Assembly: GCA_947396885.1 (NCBI GenBank)
Contig: OX377202.1
Span: forward strand, 61,964,034 to 62,028,033
Source of the DNA: Heligmosomoides polygyrus polygyrus
Taxonomy: Eukaryota; Nematoda; Chromadorea; Rhabditida; Heligmosomidae
Length of the DNA stretch: 64,000 nucleotides
Direction: 5' to 3'
Under the pieces are notes generated by a model. That model did not search any database and had not been told where the DNA came from. It saw nothing but the letters and a program-made list of their open reading frames with translations. Positions 46,923 to 58,676 of this stretch are shown piece by piece; the stretch's first letter is position 1, and each line of letters starts with the position of its first letter. The translations under genes were made by a program, and so were the position numbers.

Positions 46923-48449
46923 CTGCTAGCGCCTCTAGCTAGTTTTTGTCAGAGGTTTTCTCGTTTTCGTTTTTTTGATTTTCTTACTCATCGAATTTTC
47001 TTTAATCGAATGTAATCGAATAGTGGCTGCAACTAGACTGGCGCAGAAAAACACGCCTAGTGTTAACCAGCGCATTAATCATGCAAGGTCCCTACCAAAA
47101 CCCCCCTTTAAGACCAAGGAAAACTAGATGAATCTGGACGTCTCATCCCTCGTCTCCCCCCCCCCCTTCCCCCTCCTCCGATAAGCCTTTACGTAAGCAA
47201 TGTTACCGCTTGCAGCTCTAGTGGTGAATTCGAGGAGTAAAGCTTCGTTCGTGGTTTCGAATCCGAATTCTACTTTAGCCAAACATTTCAGAAATCACTA
47301 CAGCCGAAAATAATTGATTTCGCGGCAGCAACAGGGACATTCTCTGTATGATGCTCTTGATTAGGCTTCTGACCATGAGTGGTGAAAAACAGAAACACTA
47401 TTTTAGAGCAAAAGGGGATGCATCTTTTAGTGTGGAGGAGTTTTTAATGCACAACACGCGCTGCGCAGCATCACACAGTGGCAAACTTTCACTCGAAGTA
47501 CGGTTCCGTCGGTTGTATGCTTCACAATTGTGTTCAAATACAAGTTGGTAAATGGGCTTCTCGAGCTCTTCTAAAGAGAGGGTTCCTCTCAGGGAACTAA
47601 ATGATCAAACGATATTGTTCATGAAACAACGGCACGCTTGAGCTCCTTCGCGTAAGAGGAGAATGGTAGAAGGTGCTAGTAGCCTGAACGCGGTAATAAA
47701 GGTGTCAGGTAGAAATCGGCGTTCCCTTTCTGCGACACCTAGACGTTCTGTAATTCAACTGGACATCGTGGGCGGAATCTCGTATTTGTCAAAAACATTG
47801 AATTGGGGTGTCCAAGCAATGATCAGGTTGGTGCTTCTTTCGTCGCAGTCATGCCTGTTACTAAGATTCCGGAGAGATGAAAGGCTAGGCTCATCTGACC
47901 GAAAGCCGTAGCAAGAACCCCGATTCGGGGAGTACGCAACAGCCTGGGTCGATGTTCTTGGTTCTCACCTCAGGCCCAATTGTGAATCATGCGAATAGTG
48001 CCCAAGTTTGGCACTCTTTCGTAGAGTTCTTCTTATTCAAAATACAGAAGAATTTATAACCACCAGCGACAGTCATTACAGTCTCAGCTAAAGGGCAGGC
48101 AAGCGATTCACTCCTCCTAGGGCTGGGAAGGCAGAGGCTGAAAGAGACCGCTATAAGAAAAAGAATGACATCCTCAACTTTGGTGAATTTTTTCTTCACT
48201 AGGAAGGCCTTAAGGGGTAAAGCAGGTGAAAGTCAGAGGTGACGATGTCAAGGGAATAGGCGCGCGGAGAGCCGTGCTCCAGCACAGCTTTTCACGGGTC
48301 TCTTTAGTGTGTGGGGTCGAGTGTTGATGGAGAAGAGGGCACACATAAGCTCGTCTCGGTTTATCGAAGAGCGTCCACCGGTTCCTGAAGCAGATTGGCT
48401 TAAATGTTACTGGTTAACATACGTTGTCGTGGTTCCCACGATAAAAGGG
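46923..48449. other. intergenic sequence upstream of the transporter
   Basis: No gene was recognised. Contains a poly-C run at about 47158 and a weak tRNA-like stretch at 47210-47280 (GTGGTTTCGAATCCG). A promoter for the transporter should lie in the first part, but no distinctive element was seen. Confidence 0.35.
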
Positions 48450-48469
48450 GAGCTGTCGCCAATGTGCGC

Positions 48470-48855
48470 GTGGTCCTTCGTTCCACCTACGCTCTGCCGC
48501 CGCCGGCCCTTCCGTGTACGCCGCCGTACTCTTCGGTCACTTCTGCCTCGCCGCCGGCCCTAGGTGGTCGGTCCGTCCGCTGCCGGCCCTCCGCAGCCGG
48601 CCTGCAAGTCGTCGATCGCCTCGCCTTGGCCCTCCGTCGCCGACGCATTTCGCCCGTCGCCGGCCACCCGGCCGCGTCCCGCAGAGTCGACCCGTTTGCC
48701 TTTTACCGCCAGTCTTGTACTGCCGGTCCCTAAGCTGCTGTGCTATCGTCGACTCTGCCGTCGCGGCCCTTTGCCACCGGGCCTTTCGTCACCGGCTCGC
48801 CGTCGTTCGCACTGCAGCCGCCGCAACTACCCTCCACGACCCTGGGTGACTGTGG
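48470..48855 (+). repeat. GC-rich, pyrimidine-biased low-complexity block
   Basis: GCCGCCGGCCCT, GCCGGCCCTCCG and GTCGCCGGCC recur irregularly over about 380 bp. Three overlapping plus-strand frames of 84-111 codons are produced by the composition. Different in pattern from the Tourist-like CG-rich zones, since it lacks palindromic symmetry. Confidence 0.6.
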
Positions 48856-48999
48856 GATTCTGACCGACCACACGTAGGTCGTAAATGTCATTATTTGATG
48901 TTGCGTTAAAATAATTAAATCTGCGAAGGCGATCTAGTCCGCGGTATGTTGTTACTCTACACTTCGAACGTGTCTATATTTAAAATTCGTCAGCTGGGT

Positions 49000-49541
49000 C
49001 ATCAAAAATTAGGGTCACGATAGCCCTGGGGGACGCCTCAGTGGTATCGTGACTGGTACACGAACTGTGAGAATCCTCTGAAGACTCGTTAATGGACATC
49101 AAAATGACAAATACCAAACTGCGCGCCGTTCCCCCTCCCAAGTAGAGCCTACCCCGCAACAGCGAAGGAGAGCTCGCGTGAACGTGCAAGAGAAGAGGGT
49201 GGACGGCACGACATACGTCCTTGTAGGTATACAACATTCCTCGCGAATCAAAGAAACAGCAGGCGAGGCACTTTTTCGGATGAAGGCCCAGGCTTGCGCT
49301 GGTCTTCTCCTTGAGGGAGTACCACGGCACGATGCGTGTTAGAATCGTAGAGTAAGGACTGTTGGGTGAGTACATCATAGTCTCGTCGCAAGACAATGGG
49401 CGCCACCCTCCGGATCCTTCTTGACAGCATCGAGAATGGCGGAGTCTTCCACTGTGTGAGGCGCCCTGACCGAGGCTTGCCTTGAACCCCCTCCTCTGAA
49501 GCGCTCCAGCGCTCAACAGTTCTGAAGTAGTGTCCTCTCAC
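49000..49541 (-). mobile_element. mariner transposase remnant
   Basis: GHYFRTVERWSASEEGVQGK followed by PRSGR is the end of the DNA-binding domain and linker of a mariner-type transposase. Further on, LGLHPKKCLACCFFDSRGML matches the mariner stretch K-x-GLHPKK-x-LLC-x-WWD-x-(K/R)G, which holds the second catalytic aspartate region. The intervening part is shifted in frame. No terminal repeats were found. Confidence 0.6.
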
Positions 49542-51019
49542 AGTGCGCTGTTAATGCTTCGACGGATTGCCCTCGCTCCAGTGCCACGGCGCCATTCATA
49601 GAAGATGATAGCCCGAAGGTGATCGTGGAATGGAAAGCGTCATTAAAGTTATGGAAGGCAACGTGGCTATGTACATATACCTATCACGGAGAAGTTTCGA
49701 GAGTGATTGACAGGTCACGGCTGAAATAGAAAAAAGAAAAGAATGTTCCGGAATATTCACAAAACCGGAACAATACTTTCCGACCAGCTGTAAGGAAAGT
49801 AACAAGACACACTTTCTTAGTGATACCATAGATGGTGTCGTGAAGCATTTTTCGAAGGCTAACCGAATTCAAAAACACACTGAAGCTCCGAATTTCGAGT
49901 GGTGGTATGAGGAACTGAACCACGAATGTCACGGAGGGCTTGCTCGCCGCCAACTATGTATGGGCTACATACTTTCACATAGGAATCTGCTTGAGTTATT
50001 GTATTTCATTCCCGTTTTCCTTCAGTCTCATGCGTTAAGCTATTAAGAGTCCAGTAGCTAAACTGCTAATTCGTCACGTCTTTATGAGGTGCTTCGAAAA
50101 CCACTTACAAAAGCGCTTCTGACATCTGTAGTTACAAATAAGGTAAAAGTATTAGCATTTGTCCAGACAGTTGAACGTCGTGGCAAACCTTTTCTCTGCC
50201 GCAGAAGACTACTTCTACTTGACATGAAGTTTTTTTTCACAATTTCCGAGATAAGAATTACCTCGCGTGCATCAACGGCGAGTTCGATCATTCGCGGGAG
50301 ACTGGTTCGCCCTTCTGTATCCTGTCAGGGTGATGTGCGTTTCTCTAAGTTGAACCAACCACGAGCAAACAAGGAAGAGAAAGCCGCAAAGCGGTGGCGC
50401 TTTCTGTCCTTGACAAAGGAAGCCGAATTTGTAATAGGTAGCGGTAGTTTCGCACGGAGGTGTCGATCTCTGTTTCCACTCGTTGGTCGGCGACCAGTTC
50501 CCGATCCTCTTACTGAGCGGGGCGGTATCGAAACAAACGCCTGTTCGCTGAGCGAATCATTGACTAGTTTTCGAGAACTGCCAAAGCCGTTAACAACCGG
50601 TAACCATCGATGGATTCCCTTACCGATTCTCCGTGTCATGCAACATTATCTAACCGTAGATGAAACAGTGCCGCTCACAAATCCGCCACATCTGTAGGCT
50701 TCACAAATTTGTTATTATGCTAGCCTTCAACTCCTTTTGTCTCAAAAAAAATCATAGCCTTTATTAGTCCCTAGGAAGGCAGCAAAATTTTTAGAACTGC
50801 TTTACTCAGCACCCCTATCTCAATTACTCGCAGGCAAAATGGCGATGAAACGAAAGTGCTTCAACGGTTTGCAAAGTGAAAAGGCGACAGGTAGTGCTTC
50901 AGAGCAAAGCAAGCTATTATACATATGCATTCCTTCCCTGTCACAAGTCTAGAACTGCTTTTAAGTCAGCAAGTCCCAATTTTTTTTCCCTGAACAGCTC
51001 TACTTCTTACAAAGAATGG
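49542..51019. other. intergenic sequence with a 202-codon open frame
   Basis: The plus-strand frame 50089-50697 is the longest simple open frame here (KEEKAAKRWRFLSLTKEAEF in the middle), but it has no recognised domain, is opposed by a 104-codon frame on the other strand, and no splice or promoter context supports it. Treated as unproven. Confidence 0.25.
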
Positions 51020-52370
51020 TTCCCAACTCAAGGCGAGCTTTTGCGATGCTATTTTGGCAGGATGTAGGGCCCTGTGAGCTGAGTCCAGAACCACAGTTAG
51101 TTTTTGCTGAACGCTTTTTTAAAGAGCTGAAAAGAAGGTCTGAAGGCGTGTGCGCAACTATCATTAAGCCCTACGACACATAACGGGAGGTGTGTCGGCG
51201 GCGCAGTCGGTAAGAGTGTCGCCTCGTAGGAGCACACCGGCGGGCTTTTCAGTTCGAGTCCGCGTACTGCCCAAACTTATGCACATATTAGTTTGTTGTT
51301 ATTACGCTCTCTTTTGCTCACAGGAGTCGATTTTAGACCACCAATGTTTACAACAAACCAAGGCTGTCTATTTGCGCCTTTATACGTGCTGGTTTCCCAA
51401 CAATGCCTATCTGCACCATAGCATTTCTCTGGAAATAAAAAGTCCTGTCTTGTCTCCCCTTTTATTGAACAGCTGTGGTATAAATCTATGAAACAAGTAA
51501 AACACAAGCGCTTGTCACACCAGCAGCATCTTACAAAAGCCAGTGAGGAACAATCTTCTCCCTGACAAAGAATGACCACTCCTTCTTCGTTGAACGCGCA
51601 ACCCGTTGGTCTAGAGGAAGGTCCTGAGTGAACATCGACGTACCCAGCTGCCACCCACGCGCATGAGAGACCTAGAAAGGTCCCATTTTCATTATACTAC
51701 CTCTAACTTGAACCGCTTCTTCTTCCTGACAGTCGACACCTGTATGTATAGCAGTGTATGGCGTCCAGGTGGACACCTTTTATGGCATCCGTAACCGCAA
51801 TCTCTCTCCTTGTCGGAAATGTGAAATCCAGTGTGAAGGTGGAAAGTAGTCGGCCGACAACACGTTCAGGTGGAAATGACATTTATAGTACACTTATGTA
51901 CCGATATGGCCCGGGTCCATAATATTCAACCATAAGGTACGCGTATTTGTGTGCAGTTACGGTATTATTGGTGATATGGTATGATATGGTGGTGGTTCAT
52001 AGGCATTGTTGAAAAACTAGCACTTTAGAAGGCGCAAATAGACAGCCTTGGTTTGTTGCAAGCAAAAAAATCTAAAATTGACTCCTGTGAACATGAGAAA
52101 ATGTAACAATAACAAACTAATGTGTGCAAAGATTTCGGCAGTACGCGGACTCGAACTTAAAACAGCTCCGGCGTGCTCCTATGAGGCGCACCTCCTAGAA
52201 GCACACCGGAGGTTTTTTAAGTACCTCAAACTGCGCCGCCGAGACACACTCTCCTTTCAGGTCTTCAAAAAAGCGTTCAGCAAAAACTGTGGTTCTGGGC
52301 TCCGCTCACAGGGTGCTCCTACATCCTGCCAAAATAGCATCGCAAAAGCTCACCTTGAGTTGGCAACCTT
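51020..52370. repeat. large inverted repeat (palindrome B) with tRNA-like arms
   Basis: The left arm 51020-51390 is reverse complementary to about 52030-52370. GT TCGAGTCCGCGTACTGCC at 51252 pairs with GGCAGTACGCGGACTCGAAC at 52137; TTTTGCGATGCTATTTTGGC with GCCAAAATAGCATCGCAAAA; CAAGGCTGTCTATTTGCGCC with GGCGCAAATAGACAGCC. The tRNA-like unit (GGCGCAGTCGGTAAGAG, AGTTCGAGTCC) is in both arms. The spacer of about 640 bp has no gene. Confidence 0.88.
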
Positions 52371-52782
52371 TGCTTGTTAGCAGCTTTCCCTACTTGAGCT
52401 TTGAGTCGCTTTGTATTTGCGATTTCAGGGTTGTTCTATCCGTTCTCGGTATGGAAATTCGCTCAATGGTTTACGAATTTAACAATGACGATAGCAGTAG
52501 ACTTGGTAGTTCTCGGTTTTCTAGAAACCCCAAAGCTCATAGGAGAATATTTCTGTAACCATATCCCATGCCTTTAAGGCTAGACGCGATGTTAGAAAAA
52601 CTCTTCAGAACTCTGTTCAGCGTAGAAAATACGATATTTCAAAACATGGCAAAGTATTCTTTTTTACCAGTCGGCTAAAACTGATTATTAAGCTACTAAA
52701 TTTCCTATATTTTACAAAAAGCTTACAATTTTTTATTCGGTGCTCTTCGTGGCTGGAAGGGTCTTATCTAATGCGGGTATTT

Positions 52783-53141
52783 ATTTAATCTGCAGTATTT
52801 GTTTTGTTTGTTATTCACAAAGTGTGCGCCATAAATATTAAACAAAACAAATACTGTAGATTAAGCCAGACAACATGACATATGTTCGGTTTGAGTGTTT
52901 TTCAATCCATTGGTGCATGTGGGTACGCCAGCTTGAAATTAGATACATTGAGATCGTTGTAGGTTCATTGCCTGGCTCATTGTTAATGGAAAAAGAGGTT
53001 TGTCGAGAGTAGACCGCACTTGTTTCCTACAATGGAAGAAAAAATAATCTGCAAAGGCTGTTGAAATCGTAAAAAGAACATAAAGCGTAGACAAAATTCT
53101 TTCCAAGAGGACGTCTTGCACGCGAATTATAGGATGTTAGG
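52783..53141. repeat. insertion in the left arm of palindrome C, with hairpin end
   Basis: The right arm reads straight through GCGGGTATGCTAGCTGC, whereas the left arm has about 360 extra bases between GCGGGTAT and GCTCGCTGC. The extra segment starts with a hairpin: TTAATCTGCAGTATTTGTTT near 52785 and AAACAAATACTGTAGATTAA near 52850. The sequence GGTAT at both borders may be a target duplication. No protein was recognised. Confidence 0.7.
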
Positions 53142-53989
53142 TATGCTCGCTGCTTTGGAACATGAGCTAAATACGGCTCCTCTCATTTGGTTTTTGGGCG
53201 GAATCAAAGCGAAAAACTGCTGTTTTTGCCATTTTCCTACAACTCTCTCCGAAAGGGCCTATTCAAAGAACAAAGGCTACTATCCGAATTCAATTCGGGT
53301 GGTATATCCAACGGTGTACGTATCATCTAGTGGTTTTAGAAAGATATAGTTTTGGTGGCCTATAAAACATGGGTCCTGTCTGTACAATTATCTCAAGCGA
53401 TAAAGGAGAAGGGTCGCCGCCGTCAGGTTTTGTAGGTCTCAAATCTATCTACTATTTTTATATTTCTAAAGCAACCTTGTGATATTAGGCTGTCGCAAAA
53501 TTATTAGCCGAAACGAACCGCTTTCAAAATGCTGTAACTCAGCCCAAACACAACGTTTGCAATCGAAGTAGAAACACAAGATTCCATCGTTTTTGCCAAC
53601 GAACAGGTAATGAATCTATTCCTCACCAATAAAAACTGAGATCACAGAAATTAACGAAATAAAGGAGGACACGCTCAATTTCAGACAAATTAGTGGATTG
53701 TTTCTGACGCAGATGAGAATCAAGAGCAAGGATCGATAAGGTGAAGAAGATGTCGAAGTGGATGCCTCATGGATCACTTCGACCCCACCACTATGGTTAG
53801 CGATGAGCAGCGCCTGGCACGTTTCGGCACTTGCTCCAACCTGCCAGTTCTTTTCAAAAATGAGCCTCTTGTATGCCGCATTATAACTGTAGATGAAAAA
53901 TGGGTCCTTTACGATGACGGGGGGGGGGGGGAGGGAATTTGTCTGGGTAGATAAGGATGCTCCTCCAACATCCTTTCTTAAACCCGACC

Positions 53990-54428
53990 AACTTTCTTAA
54001 ACCTTAATTAAAAATCAACCGCAAGGAGGAGTGCATCGCGGTGACGCTAGAGCTGGCGCCCTACGTCGACCTCTGCGGGTTTGACCTACGTGGTCGTGCT
54101 CAAGGGGGTCCCAGGGGCAAGTGGTCAGTCGATATAAGCTCGCAGACCCATCCGAGTTAGCCCACCTCCAGCTACGAATGACTGGTGGATCACTTCGACC
54201 CCACCACTAAGGTTAGCGTTACTATGCTCTACGACATTGCTTCCTGACTCCTTGTCTCCTTCGGAATTCACTCCTGTAGGATGAAATGGCGTTTGGGCGA
54301 GTAGTTTTTCAAATGAACTCGACTTTTCCAGACTCTGATGAAGGCGACATCGCCGAAACGTAAGCCTAATAAAAGGTCGATACCAATCTTGGTCTACAGC
54401 TGAGAGCAACTTACGGAATATCTTTTTG
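53990..54428 (+). mobile_element. 439-bp insertion in the mariner with a 9-bp target duplication
   Basis: AACCCGACC stands on both sides (53981-53989 and 54429-54437). Removing the insert and one copy reconnects mariner coding in a sensible place. The insert has no terminal inverted repeats; near its 3' end it carries a hammerhead-like motif followed by GCCTAATAAAAGG. This suggests a retro-transposed, possibly Penelope-derived or non-autonomous element. No protein was recognised. Confidence 0.75.
54330..54368 (+). other. hammerhead-ribozyme-like motif, copy 3
   Basis: AGACT, CTGATGA, A, GGCG-ACAT-CGCC stem-loop, GAAAC, GTA, AGCCT. CTGATGA and GAAA are the canonical core. The outer arms pair T-A, C-G, (A/C mismatch), G-C, A-T. 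GTA is an allowed triplet. As in the other copies, stem III is two base pairs and one base (A) is unpaired before stem II. Confidence 0.4.
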
Positions 54429-55595
54429 AACCCGACCGTTACTCTAAAAAAGTTATGCCTACTTTGTGGTGACGGTGTTGTAAAGAGGTAAATCATTACA
54501 ACTTTTTGCAACCTGGTGAGGCAGTTACAGCTGTCTTACTGCTGTGATTTAGACCAGATGCATCAGACGTTGCAAAAATTGTGGCCGGCAGTGGTGAACA
54601 GAGAGGAGAGCCGCTCCTGTTGCGGGACAACGCAAGGCCACACACTTCACAAATGACTTGGCGAAAATTGACCCATTTAGGTGTCGAAGTTCCCCCTCAC
54701 CCACCATATTTTCTCGACCTTTTCCCGCTGACTGTCATATTTTCCGAGCTCTTGATTCTCATTTGCGTCGGAAACTATTCACTAATTCGGCTGACATTGA
54801 ACGTGCCTCCTTTATTTCGTTAATTCCTGTGATCTCAGTTTTTATTGTAAAGGAATAGATTCATGACCTGTCCGTTGGCAAAAATGTATAGAATCTGATG
54901 CTTTTACTTCGATTACAAACGTTGTGTTTGGGCTGAGTTATAGCATTTTGAAGTAAGCGGTCGTTTCGGCTATTAATTTTGCGACAGCCTAATACCACAA
55001 GGTGGTTTTAGAAATATAAAAAGTAATAGAAAATTAGACTTGAGACCTACAAAACCAGACGGCGGCGACCCTTCTCCTCTATCTCTTGAGATAATTGCAC
55101 AGACAGGATCCATGTTTTATCGGCCACCAAAACTATATCTTTCTAAAACCACTAGATGACACGTACATCGTTGGATATATCACCCAAATTGAATTCGGAT
55201 AGTAGCCTTTGTTCTTTGAATAGGCCCTTTCGGAGAGAGTTGTAGGAAAATGGCAAAAACGGCTGTTTTTCGCTTTGATTCCGCCCAAAAACCAAATGAG
55301 AGGAGCCGTATTTAGCTCATGTTCTAAAGCAGCTAGCATACCCGCATTTGATAAAACCCTTCCAGCCACAAAGAGCACCGAATAAAAAATAGTAAAGTTT
55401 CCATAAAATATAGGACATTTAGTAAGTCAAGACTAATTTTTAGCTGGCTGGTAAAAGAGAATACTTTGCCATGTTTTGAAATATCGTATTTTCTACGTTG
55501 AAGAGTTTTTCTAGCCTTAAAGGCATGGGATATGATTACAGAAATATTCCCCTATGAGCTTTTCTAGAAAGCCGAGAACTGCCAAGTCTACTGCT

Positions 55596-57404
55596 CGATA
55601 AACTGCTTTCAGTGAAAGCCAATTTTGATCTGTGTTTTGTTCGCGTTAGCGTAGCAACAAACGTGTACAAATTCGTGGAACGTAGAGCTGTTCCCAAAGA
55701 TGTGCGCCGCATCATATGTTTGAAGGATTTCAACGCTTTCGGATCCCTCTGCTAGTGAGTACTCTCTGTTCAAGGAAACATGTAGTTACGTTTTTTTAGC
55801 AGATTGACACCTACGTAATCGAAAACAAGGCAGGCACCTCAAATGCAGGGTTTAGTGACTGAGGTTATTTTGACAGGAATGGGCGCGTCGTAGCGCAGTC
55901 GGAGGAGGCGCCGACCGTTACACACTCGCCACAAAGCCAACAATGAATTCCCTCTCTTCAGGTCGATGAACTGTATCCAGGCCTGTTTGGAAAGAATAAA
56001 GCGCTGACTTGTCCATCGGCTCACCTCTGAAAGTCAGTGCATAAGCCAAACACGCATGCAATTGCCACCACGATATCACGTTGGAGTAGAATGCCCGGTG
56101 CATCGCAAAGGGAATTGATTACCACCACATGTTTCCTTCATCCTTTATAGTCGATGCTCCCACATAAAGGACAAGATTCATCTACATGAAAGTGAAACGT
56201 CACCTGCAGCTTACGCCGCCGTCGAATGTGAGCGGAAGAACATCTGCTTAGTGTTCTCTGCTTCGTAGTTTCTTGGTCGTCTTGGCCCACAGCTGCCTAT
56301 GATTCACTATCCGAAAGAAGGAGCAGTCAGAAAGCAGAGTCGTGTAGATGTTAACGTGTCTTGGCTGCTAAATCAACGCTGTTCCAGAACTCGGCAAAGA
56401 TGCTAACGTACAAAAGAGATAAAGGCATCGCATAAACGCGATTACAGCAGCTAACAGCTGCTTTCTGCCACCTAATTTATAGTACGATGACACAGTTGAC
56501 AGACGGAACGATGGACTCGGAACGACTTCTTTATTCGAACAACGATTACAGTTCTCTACTTTTAGACCACTCTTTATATACACTTGGAATGCTTAAAGTA
56601 TGGTGAATAAGAGCCATAAATCGGGTGTCACGAACGGCAACGAATTAGAATAAATAGACAATAATAAATAAATAAATAAATAAATAAATAAAGACGAAAA
56701 GCGATTGCAAATGGAGATGACTAGAGGCAATAAGCCATAAGCGACGCTCAAGTCCACCGACGATTTCAGTTCCTAGAACGAGAAACGAACGGGGGGGGGG
56801 GGGGGGGAGCGGGAAGATGTGAGAGGGGGCAGCGGTATAAACAAAAGAAGTGTACATATGGTGAACGGGGTCCGTCCTTCTGGGACGACGGTTGGATTGA
56901 GATGGTAGGTTACCTGACCACACAGAGCTAGATGTGCGAGAGCGGCTGTATGTAGTAAGGGAGGAGTTGGACGGCATCGGAGTCTGTTTGGGGCAGCAGA
57001 AGAACAGGAGCGAAGAATGCCAGCGCCCAAGTGCATTCCGTAGCTGAGTGCCTTAGGTTGAACAGAAGATCACCGGCTCAATCACGATTAGGCTGCAAGT
57101 GCGCCTGAACTGAGAAAATCGGCTGCGAAAATTTCCGTCTGCAATCCGCAATCGATGTCTCTTCAATATAGTATTCAATACAATATCAAAATTGTAGGCG
57201 CTTCTTTTCCTTGCATAGGACCCTCCCTTCATATGAGGAGCATCACAAAAGACACAATCTTCCTAGGAATTATGAAGCTCTTGAGAAATTTCTGAAATCA
57301 CATCTGAATTCATAACGTACTGGTGCCTTAGACGTCGTCCATCATTTACTTTTTCGATTCGACATTGTAGTTGCTTTCTGGTTTGGTGATTTTTTATGAT
57401 AGAG
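55596..57404. other. intergenic sequence; (AAAT)n at 56660-56692 and poly-G at about 56791
   Basis: A partial tRNA-like A box (GTCGTAGCGCAGTCGGAGG) lies near 55890. A minus-strand frame at 55918-56103 (ISWWQLHACLAYALT) has no known family. Nothing else was recognised. Confidence 0.35.
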
Positions 57405-57815
57405 ATTGCGCACGAATGTACTTGTACTGGCAAGCCATCTGGACCAGTTGCCTTGCCCGGTCTCATCTTCCTCAGAGCCGCTTCAGTTTCTTCCATTGTG
57501 ACCTTGTGCACAGGGCCGTGGAAAGGATCCGCAGAAGGGACGGCCGTATAAGGGAACTCTTCAGTTCCCTCGGAATATTCCCGCCATCGCTTCAACGCTT
57601 CGTTGCGGTTCTTAAGAAGTTCTTAAGAGGTTCTTGGCCGTTTTCATCATTGATGCCGAAAAACTTCTGTATATCCTCGGCTTGGCGATGGCGGTCTTAG
57701 CGAGTCGGTGCAAATACCATCACGCGACTCGAGCTTTTCGTAGACATCGTTGTAAAGAGTGGCTTCTGCAACGGCCACAACCTTCTTGGCGGCTTTTTTT
57801 TGCTTCGTAGTCAAA
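57405..57815 (-). mobile_element. LINE fragment of the same family as 62167-64000
   Basis: The minus strand reads, in two frames, an AKKVVAVAEATLYNDVYEKL-like stretch and then HGPVHKVTMEETEAALRKMR followed by PGKATGPDGLP. This corresponds to the spacer and RT start of the LINE at the right edge (HGPVQKITVSETEAALRKMK). Only about 135 codons remain. Confidence 0.85.
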
Positions 57816-58676
57816 ACTCATGCACAATTTCTACGCTTAGCAAGTGGAAACTGTGCTCCTCCATCTTCTTTGCCCTTTAAAACAAGCTTTGATATTTGGG
57901 ACGCCGTGTGCAGCCGACCATAAAATACCAGCGATAGTGATAGCAAATTTTTTGAAACGAACTTTCCCTTCATCCCCTTACGTCGGTCAAGTTAAGATTG
58001 AAAGACGTTCCTTTTGATTTTGAAGCTCTGTTGCTCTGGGGGTACGCACTATATGTCGCGTCAAGAAGCAAATGCGCCTCCTCAGGTACCAAGACTTACA
58101 TGCGAGTGATGCATAGAACACGCTTAAAATAAATCATCTCGTCACAAAAGAACAAGGATTTCATAATAGCTCAAGCAGTGAATTTATTTCGTGGGATCAT
58201 GTGTAGCCGCCCAACAAAATTTCAATGACAGTGCTAACAACAATTTCAGTACTAGCATTTCTCCTCATCTCTTCACAGTGGTCTAGTTTAGACTAGAAGA
58301 CGTGTGCTTCAGTTTTTAAAGTGTTCCGATTGATTTTAGAAGGGCCAGTTCGGTTTGAAAAGAATCCATTTGACGTGAAATTGGTATGTTGTTTTGATCA
58401 CTTGCCCTATGTAGGAATGGGGAAACTGGTTATTTGTAAAATAAAAATCTCCGAGGATCAGAGGACAGAAAGCAATGCAGTACATGCCCCTAAGGACATA
58501 TTACGTATAAGAACTTGTAAGTGAGCGAACCCGTAGTTGCGAAGAAATTCATTTCCTTCTTCGCAGCTTCGATTTCAGAAATAGCATTCGCTGATCAAGC
58601 ATCTGGTTGAGCTGTTGCTTACCTGGTAGAAGTAAAGCAAAGAACAGCAGTGTTGGCTCTCTGGGAACGCGAGGGT
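57816..58676. other. probable rab-3 3' UTR and downstream intergenic sequence
   Basis: On the minus strand AATAAA occurs near 58185 (about 490 bp past the stop), and could serve as polyadenylation signal. A GTTTGAAAAG/GACGTGAAATTGG stretch near 58350 is a unit of the minisatellite at 16655. Confidence 0.35.

Larger units (their letters stand above)
53485..54992 (+). mobile_element. mariner-type transposon, 1508 bp, carrying an insertion
   Basis: Ends TTAGGCTGTCGCAAAATTAT and (reverse complement) TTAGGCTGTCGCAAAATTAA with TA outside both. Transposase pieces on the plus strand: KKMSKWMPH (about 53745), SDEQRLARFGTCSNL, IITVDEKWVLYDD (about 53880, first catalytic D) and LLLRDNARPHTSQMT (about 54615, second catalytic D), then PPHPPYFLDLFP. 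A poly-G tract interrupts it at about 53920, and a 439-bp insertion sits at 53990-54428. A 30-bp segment (GATCACTTCGACCCCACCAC) after KWMPH also occurs within that insertion. Confidence 0.93.
52494..55595. repeat. giant inverted repeat (palindrome C) with a mariner at its exact centre
   Basis: Left arm 52494-53484 and right arm 54993-55595 are reverse complements ending directly at the mariner's TA target sites. Outer ends AGCAGTAGACTTGG and CCAAGTCTACTGCT pair. The left arm is longer because of an insertion at about 52783-53141. Both arms keep the same open frame of about 75 codons (MLAALEHELNTAPLIWFLGG at its start), on opposite strands. Confidence 0.93.

Noticed and set aside
48309..48863. 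Four overlapping plus-strand frames of 84-111 codons
   Set aside because: Low-complexity GC-rich DNA; all three frames open at once, no conserved motif.
49000..49541. 178-codon minus-strand frame as a host gene
   Set aside because: It is made of shifted pieces of a mariner transposase (VERWSASEEGV and GLHPKK segments lie in different frames).
50089..50697. 202-codon open frame in the intergenic region
   Set aside because: No domain, opposed by an overlapping antisense frame, no splice or promoter context. Kept only as a note.
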